A stretch of DNA of 64,000 nucleotides. It comes from Phytophthora quininea. Its lineage: Eukaryota > Oomycota > Peronosporomycetes > Peronosporales > Peronosporaceae. Where the stretch lies: the NCBI GenBank assembly GCA_011947345.1, contig JAAVTG010000614.1:248001-312000 (forward strand), written 5' to 3'. The notes below the pieces were generated by a model. The model was not told the DNA's origin and did no database searches. It worked only from the letters and a program-made list of their open reading frames with translations. Made by a program: the position numbers and the translations under genes. Positions 55,294 to 64,000 of the stretch are shown here, piece by piece. Numbering within the stretch: position 1 is the stretch's first letter; the number at the start of each line of letters is the position of its first letter.

Positions 55294-55950
55294 ATGCACC
55301 AAGAAGAAGAGATGGAGCTGCTTGAAGAGCAACTCGAAGACCAACTGATCGACGCCTTCGACGCCTCGTCACCCACCGCCACACTGTCCGCAGGCTGTGA
55401 TGCACCACAGCAACGGACCCGACCGTCTACAGACCAACTGAAGGATGCAGGGCACACAAGAGCGAAGCCGCTGTACCCGTCGTTTGACGATGATGCACCG
55501 GACAACTCGCTAGTATTGGACGACCAACAGGTCGCTGTTCCTGCTGTTGACCATACTGGACCAATGTTACAGCAACCTCATGACGAAGGAGCGCAACGAA
55601 ATGTTACCGAGGAGCAGCAGACCCAAGAGCAGGAGGTTCTAACTTCTGATGAATTGCAGAGGCGACGACGACAGATTGAACGCCAGATGCGAAGCTATCA
55701 GGAACGGTTCGACTATGTGGCGCAAGCTTTGGCTGGAGAGACTCCCCATCAAATTGAAGAGCGCAAGAAGCGTGAGGAGGAACGACTGGATCGACAGGAG
55801 AAGCGATTGCAGCACCAGATCGACCGGCTAAATGAAAGGGAAGCGAGAAGTGTCAGACACTGTGCGAAGCAGTATCGAACCAGTCGAAGTTTGTCGCCGA
55901 ACAGCTTTCGCGGGGATGATGACAGCGATCGACTAAGGGGCTCACAATGA
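55294..55950 (+). CDS. Acidic-basic coiled-coil protein, 218 residues
   Basis: Intact frame from ATG 55294 (MHQEEEMELLEEQLEDQL). After a variable acidic middle region a strong coiled coil follows (DELQRRRRQIERQMRSYQERF, split as two motifs: DELQRRRRQ and IERQMRSYQERFDY; then KKREEERLDRQEKRLQHQ). The tail is Ser/Arg-rich. No family is recognised. Confidence 0.65.
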   Translation: MHQEEEMELLEEQLEDQLIDAFDASSPTATLSAGCDAPQQRTRPSTDQLKDAGHTRAKPLYPSFDDDAPDNSLVLDDQQVAVPAVDHTGPMLQQPHDEGAQRNVTEEQQTQEQEVLTSDELQRRRRQIERQMRSYQERFDYVAQALAGETPHQIEERKKREEERLDRQEKRLQHQIDRLNEREARSVRHCAKQYRTSRSLSPNSFRGDDDSDRLRGSQ

Positions 55951-56527
55951 AGGAAGACACGGCGGATGTGATGACAAGCCCTCAGTCAGTCGATCAGTCA
56001 AACTTCACCTTCAGACTTCTTCGAGGTGAAAAACCCACAACGTAAAAGTATTTGAGAAGAGGAAGAAAGACGTCAAACATGAGCTGTGTTGCAGAGGCTG
56101 AAACGAGCGAGCTTTCCAGTACGGACGAAAAGAAGAGCAACGAGCAGAAGCTGAACTTGTCAACAGGAAACGAAGATTGTAAAAAGAAGAGGCGACGAGG
56201 GTGATAAACCTATCTTGCTTGATAGTCGGGGTGCCACGCTCTTTGCGGAGAAGCACTATAATATCTGTGGATATGAGAGCGAACGACTACAAGATTTACA
56301 ACGACACCTTGCTCCGAATCTGGAGTCCTGGTGGAAGAGTGTTACCGAGTGGGGCTGTATCAAACGTGTGCCAACGGTCAATGGCTATATATCAACTCTG
56401 AAGAAGAGAAGGCGTTGAGGACCGGAAACACAGAGCCAATCTAACACATTCTGGACAAGCCGCTGAATTCAACGCAGAGCATTCAAACGTTGTTTCCGGA
56501 CGAACCTCCCCTGGCGCCATTGGTTTG
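55951..56527. other. Region upstream of the CRN-like locus
   Basis: 577 bp. Fragments near 56215-56418 (APNLESWWKSVTEW) and a STQSIQTLFP-like string near 56480 resemble parts of CRN header modules, suggesting the repeat extends further upstream in broken form. No intact gene is seen. Confidence 0.35.
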
Positions 56528-58348
56528 CTAGTGACGCCCCCGACGAGAACGCTCAACTACGTCGTCGGCGGTATCCCTGGTTTCAGTGACGGCGGCTTAC
56601 TAGGCACCGTGACAATCTCCGTGGCAGAATCGATCAGCGGGCTCAAGACGAGGGTCCTAGAGGACATGAATGACAAACTGCTGGCACGTGAAGTGAAACT
56701 CTCAGAGAGGGACTTGGCGTTATCTCTAGCGAGGAAGAACAACGCCTGGCTATCGACTGATCTGCCGAGGCGATGGTAATTCAACGCGGAGACACTTCAA
56801 GCGTCCAAGACATGCTGAACGACCAGATCGAGCCCTTCCTCGCTGTGTGTGATTACTTCGCTCAGGTGCCGCCCTTGGACTCGATCCATTTCGTGGTGTT
56901 GATTCCATCACTGATATCTCTCGGTTGTGTGGTGGCAGGCGTGGATTGCCGAGGCAGCATCTTGCCTGTGGTTGTCCGCGCAGATTCCGATATCGCGACA
57001 CTCTGAAAGGTTATTTGGGCGAGGGCAGCGGACTCGCTGGGGTCGATGGATCCCTTCAAGCTGCACGTGTTCGCCATGGCCACACCGCAACCGAAAAGTT
57101 ATCTGACGATGCAGGCCTTATAGAATGGAGACATATCGAAAGCAGAAGATTTGCTCAGCGAAGAGCTGTTCCAATCCAACCTCGTTGGCGACCACTTCTC
57201 CGAGATGTGCCCTGCACAGTCGGTCAATGTGGTCGTGATTCCGCCCTTCAGGGAGGTTACGTGTATGGTTGTGGGGCGGAGAGACCCATGCCAGTCGATT
57301 TTGATGAGCGACGATGCTCCTGCCAGAGAGCTGGAGGTAAAACTTCGGGAAAACTCAATCGCGAGAGCAGAGACTGGATGGAGTTGTATCTGGCGAAAAG
57401 TGGCGATTCGTGGATGCGAATGGATAGCGAGGACGCCCAGGAACTCATGCGCGGGGATGCAACGGAGGACGTGAAAATGATGATTGACGTTAGGAAAAAA
57501 TCTCGACCGAAAACTACAGCTTGTGGAATAAGTGCATCTCGAGTTTGTTCATGACAGCGCCGCGATGCAAGCATGTGCATGTATTGGTACGAGTTGCAGA
57601 CATACCTCATCGTGGCTTGCTGCCCCCACTCTTGCGAAAGCGTCATGTCCAAGACGGTTGGAATCGGTTGAATGAAAAGCTTAAGAAACGCAAACAGGAG
57701 ACCGAGAGAGAGAAGCCGATGGCAGTGTCCGAAAGTACCTCCGTGGCACTTTCGGAATTTCGTGGGAAACTATTGAAACTTCCTACACGTTAATCCGGAG
57801 AGCGGATCCATTGCCAGTCACAAAGTCGTCCCCACTCTCGATCGCATCGATAAGAACGGCACTGGCGGACGCTCTCTTTGCTGTTCGGACAAGCGAACTT
57901 CAAGTCAAGAGTTTTCTTTGCTTTGATTATGCGCATTCCCACGACCGAAGCGGTTTTGGAAAGCTGGGATCATCGCGTAGACGCTCACGGCGAGGCTGAC
58001 TTCCTTTTACGCCATGACGATGGCGGTGCGGTAGTGGTGGGGGTAAAACGGAATGATGACAATGTGGACGCCAATTTGACGGTGACAGGTGACGGTGGGA
58101 GACGCTTTTATCTCGATGGCATCGAGCAGGTTGTCGTTGGAATGGAGATCGTGCAATCCAACGGAACTGGCAAACATTTTGTCCGCGGAATTCTGACCGA
58201 CTACTACTCGTGGACATTCCTTGAACTGCAGCACCCTGAGGATGGTCGAGGTCCTACTCGAGTTGTCTACGATACCGATGTCCTTGTGAACAACGCTCAG
58301 AATATTCCATCAGTTGCGGACACCGAGCGTATCGTCGGCAAAATTTGA
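56528..58348 (+). pseudogene. Crinkler (CRN)-like effector locus with repeated header modules
   Basis: Three successive modules show the CRN header pattern: a ubiquitin-like start, an LxLAK-like motif (LALSLARKNNAWL; then, degenerate, FKLHVFAM; then LYLAKSGDSWM), and an HVLVxxP-like end (IHFVVLIPS; VNVVVIPP; VHVLVRV). In-frame stops TGA 57004-57006 and TAG 57121-57123 fall in the second module, and frames change near 56765, 57350 and 57550. A C-terminal region follows at about 57811-58348 (GGAVVVGVKRNDDNVDANL, RGILTDYYSWTF), similar to CRN C-terminal domains that end in an LTD...W motif. CRNs are secreted and act in host nuclei. No signal peptide is visible here, and the stops indicate a dead copy. 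Confidence 0.6.
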
Positions 58349-58556
58349 CTGTGCTGCAAAGTGAATAACCAAGAAGAATGTCTTAGCGCAGGCGCAAAGT
58401 GTGGCGAAGAACGACTAGGAGAAGTGCAGCTAGTACGAGCAAGGTTTTGTTTAAAACGAGTCGACGTTAGTTACATTTTTGCCCGTCAAACTGTTCATCG
58501 TATCGACAGCTTTTGTAGCACACGTACACGTTCTGGCTGGACCAGGTCCAGTGGAC

Positions 58557-60796
58557 CTACGCCTTTAGTGGCTTCGTTTCGCGCACAAGGTACGCGTACG
58601 TCTCGGGGTCGTCCTTCAGCAGCGGCTGGAGCTGGTCATGCACCTGCTTATGGTACGCGTCCACCCACTGAATCTCGCCCGTCGTCAGCAGCTTCACATC
58701 GATGAGCTTCTGCTGGATTGGGGCCATCGTCAGCGTTTCGAACTCGCAGAACTCGCGCTGGAGCGGACTCTTGATGTGAGGTGCCTGCGATTATCATGCA
58801 GCACGACGATAACATATCAGCACGTACCAGTATATGAAAACAGATAGTGGTCTGCGAAACCTACCTTTTGGCGACCATCACACTTTCAATGCGAATGCCA
58901 AACTTGCCATCCTCGTAGTATCCAGGCTCGTTGCTGACGACCATGCCGTCTTGAATCTTCATGCCGTTCGGGTTCAGGCGGAAAGACATTCCTAAAAACC
59001 ATCCAAACAAGTTAAATGTAATCGCTTCATCAACCACAACATTATGCATCTCACCACTCCTTTTTCGTGCACGTTGAGGAACGCACCCACACCGTGACCA
59101 GTTCCATGACGATAGTCCAAGCCAGCCTTCCACAGTGGGGCGCGCGTGATAGCGTCGAGCTTGACACCTTCGATCTTGTTCGGAAAAACCGTGCTAGCGA
59201 GAGCAATATGCGCCTTCAGCACGGTCGTGAAGCACGCCTTCTCATAAGCCGTGGGTTCGCCAAAGTGGAGCGTTCGAGTCACATCCGTCGTGCCGTCCAG
59301 ATACTGAGCCCCCGAGTCGTTCAGGTACATGGCTGATGTCGACATTTTGGCGCAGTCTCCACGCTTTGGCGAGTAGTGGATAATGGCGCCATTGGAGCCA
59401 ATGGAGGAGATGGTATCAAAGCTCAGCGACACGTAGCCCTTCATTTGCTGGCGAAGCTGCTCCTGCTTATCAGCGACGGTCACTTCATCCCATTGATCTT
59501 CGTGGCCGGCATTCATCTCCTTTTCCAGCCAGCTAAAGTACTTAACCAGCGCGGCACCGTCACGAAGGTGCGCCTGACGCATGCCCTCAATTTCTACCAC
59601 GCTTTTGACTGCCTTCTGCTCCATAACGAGCGACGTTTCCTCCTTGCGGTTTGCAGCTGGAATAGCCAGGAACACAGCGACATTGCACTGCAGAGGGTCC
59701 ACCAGAATTTTTTGTCTTTGTTGGCGGTAGTGTAAGCGGATATCACGTTCATCATGTCAGTGTAAGGCTTGCAAACCACGCCACTAGGCTCAAGGTGTTT
59801 GACCACTTCGTGTTCGTTGGCAGCACTCAGGAAGAGAGTCGCGCTTTCAGACGTCACAATCGCGTACGAAGTACTGTAACGAAAAGCAACACAAACATGA
59901 TTCAGCCCCAAACCTTATCACAGCTCAGAATGCAAATGCTCACACCACAGGGTTAAATTCCACGTCATTACCGCGAATATTAAACAGCCAGGCGATATCA
60001 TCCAGCGCAGGCAACATAATAGCATCAGCACCCTTCTCCTTAATCGCTTCGCGAAGACTCTTGAGCTTGTCGGCCACAGAGCGTCCAGTATATTCCTCCG
60101 AGAGGAACTTCACTTGTGACGGTGCCGTCGCTGGACGATCTTTCCAAACAAGATCCACCAGGTTCTCCGTCCCATGAAGTGCCACCAGCTCAATCTCCGT
60201 CTCCTTCAGAGCTTTCGCAAAGTTGCTATCAAGATAACAGTAACAAAATAATAAATACCATACACACCAACAAATTTCTTCGTCTCTTCGTACCGTGCAG
60301 CAACCACCGACGTCAAGTAGGGATCAATAGCCAGATAGCTATTGGTCTGCAAGTTCTTCTTAGCCCATTGCTACAATCATCACACTCTCAGTATACAGCC
60401 CAAACAACTCAATATAAAAATGTGGCCATCTCGACCTCAATTGTGGGCACTCCTGGTTCCTCGCTCTTCATGAGCGTCCAGTCCTCGCTCAGCTCCTGCT
60501 CCGCCTGCAGGAAGTAGCGGCCGTCCGTCCACATGAGCGCCTTGTCCGGCGTCACTAGCGCCGTCCCGTTGGAGCCCGTGAATCCCGTAAGGAACTCCCT
60601 TCTTTATGGCCGTCCCCAACGTACTCGCTCTGATGCGCGTCCGCCGTGTCCACCAGCAGCGCCTGCAGCGAGCGCCCCGTGAACTCCGTCGTGTCCCCTT
60701 CTCCGTCTTGCCCAAACGATGACGCAGAGGCAGCAGCCGCACGTTGGAGCGGCCCATGAGCGCGCGCAGCTCGCGGAGCTTCTCGGCCGCCAGCAT
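58557..60796 (-). CDS. Xaa-Pro aminopeptidase (aminopeptidase P, M24B)
   Basis: Exons approximately 60796-60436, 60370-60294, 60225-59944, 59873-59055, 58991-58865 and 58784-58557. The N-terminal creatinase-like domain has FLTGFTGSNGTAL and WTDGRYFLQAEQEL. The catalytic pita-bread domain carries the metal ligands: Asp in YLDGTTDVTRTL, His in YRHGTGHGVGAFL, and Glu in VSNEPGYYEDG and RIESVMVA. It removes the N-terminal residue before proline, usually in the cytosol. Frame breaks near 60735, at the A run near 60603, at the T6 run 59708-59713, near 59060 and near 58866 each need one base. ATG 60796 (MLAAEKLRELRALM) is the family-like start. Confidence 0.85.
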
Positions 60797-60912
60797 CTTC
60801 TGTGATCTTGCAGATCGCTATTATAACTGCCATGTGACCAAATGGAGACGAATTTGAGGCGATATAATAAATAGGTCTTACCAAACTACTTCAACTGCAC
60901 TAAAAGCTGTGG

Positions 60913-62990
60913 CTACGACACCACGCACGAGGCTTTGGAGCGGTCTCGAGGGACCAGGATCTGGTCTTTTGCTTGTGGATATGGCATCGTCTCCGGCTCG
61001 TGGTCGACGCTCCATCCGGTGCGAAGCGCGATCTCCTCGGCCAGCACTTGAGCGATCTTGACGTGGCCATTGACAGCGTAGTGCATCATGGACGCATAGT
61101 CTTCCTTCTTCAGACCCTCCTCCACCTGTGTACAGCGTTTATTAGTTACAGCGACTCACACACAGCTAAAGCAAGACATACCTTGATGAAGGCGTAGTGC
61201 ATCTTGTCGTCGTGCTTGTTGATCTTCGAAATGGCCACTTTGATGATCTCCTGCAGCTGCAGGGACACAAACTTCCGGTTCGTCTCTGAATCCTCCGAGC
61301 TCATACAACCGTCGTCGTACACCACACAGAAAATGTGCGCATTGGGGCGGTACGAGCGCACTTCCAACAGGAACTGCGCGTAGCCAGTGATAATATCTGT
61401 CTCTGCTGAAGCTGGAGGCGACAAGTCGTTAATGCCCAAGTTGATCACTACGACGTCAGGTATCCAGCTGGACATATCCCAGTCTCCTGCACGCGATGCT
61501 AGCGTGTTCTTCCACAGGGCTGGCATGTTGGGCCCCCAATCTGCCGAGTTGCTATGTACTCCCTTCCTGTTCGCGTAAGTGCAGAAAATGATATTAGTTA
61601 GTGTCAAGAATTCTCGTAGAAGATAAGAATGGCGTCGCTAACCCGCTCCAGGCCAACACATGCTCCTCGGCGTCAAACATACGCGCAGTGATACACGCGT
61701 AGCCATTGTATACGTTTTCCATTCGCCCCTTCATCCCAAATAAATTCTTGGCGCTGCTGGCTTTGCCTTCATTACCGAAGCCGCACGTGTCTGAATCGCC
61801 GATAAATTCCATCTTACGCACAGGTTGCGGTTCCGGTTGGTCTACGGGCATAACGTCTGCGTCCTCCTCGACAATAAACCCGTAGAATGTGCAAACCTAC
61901 TCAAGGAAAAGAACAAAAAAGGGGAAAAATAATCAAGTACGCCAGTGAGTAAATCACAAACCAACAAAGCCGAATTCAACAGTCAACGCTGCTGCTGGTA
62001 CCTTGAACGTGGACATTGCACCTCGCATCTGCGGCTCTGTGCGTTTGCATATTCGGATCGTGTACTCCTGCCCCGTGTCCAAGTCCGTCGCCACTGCAGT
62101 CAATACGCAAAAGGAAGCTCATCGGCGGTCAGATTCTTTTCTTGTCGAAGAAAGCAAATCCATACTTGCCCACGTACCCTCGCAGCAGGTGGCATTGAGC
62201 GACGCGCGGAGGATACATCGGAGCTCCTTGTTCACGAACACGTTGAAGTAGTTGCCTGCACAGCAAACAACAACCAGCCAAAATAACGTTGAGCTTTTTG
62301 ACCACCGAAACCAAAAACCGTCTGGTGTCGGACCAAAATGAGTTCAGAGCGTGGCATGCAGCTCCGGACGCCTGACGTTGCTGTCCTCCACAGTCACGAA
62401 AGTGTCCACCTGGAGGCTCACCACGCCGCGACTTTGGTTTCGTCATGAGTGACTTGCCAGTCGCCCCCGCCTCTCACTTAACAGCCTCCTACCCCAGCAA
62501 TGAACTTACCGTCGCCTTTCAGTCGGATCGCGACGCTGCTGGTGCCGCGAACTGAGATCTGGAAAGCCACGGCAGGCCAGTCGAACTGCACCGTGTTGAT
62601 CTTGGTCTTGCGCGCGGCCTGCGGGCCGTGGTGCAGCAGGCGGCCCGTGTACTTGATCAGGTCGCGCGCGCAGGCCGGCACGAACCGGAAGGAGCCGTCC
62701 TTGTACTGCGCCACGTCGAACTTGTAGACGTTGGGGGACGCGTCGGCGTCGCGCTCGTCGTCGTCGCCCACGGACGTTCCCCGCGAGATGGCGAGCTCCG
62801 TCATGGCGGCGCGCGGGTGGGAACTGAGCAGCAGCGCGGCCAGAGCCGACAGGGGCGGCGTCGCTGTCGCTGGAAGGGCGCCCCGGCTGCCCACGCTGCC
62901 GGCGGACTCGAGACGCCGCGGCAGCCACGCGCCGTGCTCGTCCGCCATGTTCAGCAGCGACTTGGAGCGGCGAGGGGCTTGGCTCTGCAT
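60913..62990 (-). CDS. SGNH-type carbohydrate esterase (CE2-like) ending in a CaaX box
   Basis: Six exons: 62990-62510, 62255-62178, 62093-62002, 61896-61643, 61566-61182 and 61125-60913, all in phase with no frame break. An N-terminal jelly-roll-like part (YTGRLLHHG, VRGTSSVAIRLKGDG) is followed by the SGNH domain: nucleophile block FIGDSDTCGFGN, VVINLGINDLSPP, and the catalytic His in MHYAVNGHVKIA. The fold is that of CE2 acetyl esterases. There is no signal peptide, and the C-terminus KASCVVS ends in C-V-V-S, a prenylation motif, suggesting attachment to the cytosolic face of membranes. Intron 1 (254 bp) is much longer than the others (56-105 bp). Confidence 0.8.
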
Positions 62991-63147
62991 CTTCCATAAG
63001 TCGGGCGGCGCAAGGCATGATTTGGGGGTACTTATTTGAGATTGTTACGTTCATTTAAGTACACTGTAAATACAATACTGGTATGAAAATGAACCTTTCA
63101 TGTAATTTGAATAGGTGACACTTTTCGTGGCGTTGTCGAGCTCACAT

Positions 63148-64000
63148 TTATGAGACAACGCTGACGTGAACCAGCTTGGTCGTCTTGGTGCCGATCTCGA
63201 TCGGGGACAGCGCGCTGTTGGGGCGCTTGGGGCTGCTGCTGGGGCTGGTCGTGTCCGTGAGCATGATGCTACAGCCGTTGGAGAGCGTCCGGAGGTGTTT
63301 CTGCAGGTAGAATCATCGTCAACAACGGTCCAAGTCCATCGCCAAAGTCTTCTGACTTACCTTGGCTTCAGGCCATCGCTTCTTGGACAACTCCAGCAGT
63401 CGGAGGTTCTTGTACTCGTCCCAAGTGGCCTACGCACATTTCAAAGAAGTTCAATCCCCAAGTTACAGTAGAAGCAGACCCAGAACGAGACCGTCCTACC
63501 ACATCCCCCTGCTTCTGGGCGATCTCCTTCTCGCTCAAGTATTTAGGGGCGGCGTCCATCAGCTCACTGATCATTTCAGAATGAAGATCCATCTCCTGCA
63601 GCCGCATGTGGTCGAACAGCAACACTTCCACGAGGGAGTCAGCTGCTACACTGCATTTCGATGACGTACGGGCAGGGACGAGGAAGCTGGACTCGCCAAA
63701 GACGGCAGGAGAGACGCAAGTCTGTACCAGCGCGTTCTTGTCGCGCGCTGGAAGCTTCTCCCGTGTGCGGCGTTTGGGTAACGACATGGACAGCTTTACT
63801 TGAGGAATTACCAACGGAGTTTCCAGCAGCAACAAACCATCGCGACGACCTCGACGGTATTTACGAGCTCGCGTACGGGCTTGGAAGCCCAACGGCCAGT
63901 CCGGTTTGGACATGAAGTGGTGGAAGGGAGGAGTGCCAGGGTCATTACTACCATCGTCGTTGTTGTGACTGCGCCGTTGCTTCCAGTTGTCGTCCTCCTC
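63148..64000 (-). CDS. Hypothetical protein, 5' end beyond the window
   Basis: Exons 64000(edge)-63500, 63429-63361 and 63300-63148. An ATG at 63913 exists, but the frame stays open and coding-like to the edge (EEDDNWKQRRSHNNDD), so the gene probably starts further right. The sequence has a basic N-terminal region (RKYRRGRRDG, LPKRRTREKLP), a helical middle (LVEVLLFDHMRLQEMDLHSE) and a Ser/Pro-rich C-terminus. No family is recognised. Confidence 0.6.

Overview
This is a eukaryotic nuclear segment, most likely from a plant-associated oomycete close to Phytophthora. The basis is gene content and style: very compact genes, introns mostly 56-80 bp with GT..AG ends and CTAAC-like branch sites, start codons as little as 30 bp apart, flagellar genes (CFAP69-like, kinesin), a secreted heme-thiolate haloperoxidase, and a broken locus with Crinkler (CRN) header motifs. 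No rRNA, tRNA or CRISPR was recognised.

Layout. 1-6.5 kb: a DinB-fold protein, glutaredoxin, the spliceosomal CCCH/RING protein Cwc24/RNF113, and a head-to-head pair of multi-pass membrane paralogues. 6.6-16.4 kb: a cluster of large genes from one unnamed family (RS-rich N-terminus or C2HC zinc fingers, a Cys/Trp motif, C-terminal coiled coil), with a haloperoxidase gene among them. 17-23.8 kb: a gene-poor, repeat-rich island with a dead SET-domain gene, a 22-bp repeat array, a short fifth family member and a 1.6-kb Tc1/mariner/IS630-like transposon with long inverted repeats. 23.8-55.9 kb: dense housekeeping genes (REX1B, CFAP69, purple acid phosphatase, a TM-WW protein, URB2, kinesin, an SDN-type exonuclease, Ap4A phosphorylase, a PX protein, a CoA ligase, a nucleoside transporter, SEN2, cyclin L, an amine oxidase). 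56.5-58.4 kb: a CRN-like pseudogene with repeated header modules. 58.5-64 kb: aminopeptidase P, an SGNH/CE2-like esterase ending in a CaaX box, and a gene running off the right edge.

Many otherwise well conserved genes change reading frame. In most cases the break is repaired by adding one base to a homopolymer run (G4-5, C4-5, A4-6, T4-5). I read this mainly as a sequencing or assembly error signature, so those genes are called as functional CDS with stated break points. The transposase, the SET gene and the CRN-like gene instead carry in-frame stops or lost catalytic residues and look like true pseudogenes.

Functional themes: RNA metabolism (Cwc24, SEN2, SDN nuclease, URB2, cyclin L), cilium/cytoskeleton (CFAP69, kinesin), nucleotide handling (Ap4A phosphorylase, nucleoside transporter) and the host or cell-surface interface (haloperoxidase, acid phosphatase, a Ser/Thr-rich anchored protein, CRN remnant). 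No operons are expected; neighbours are arranged as close divergent or convergent pairs.
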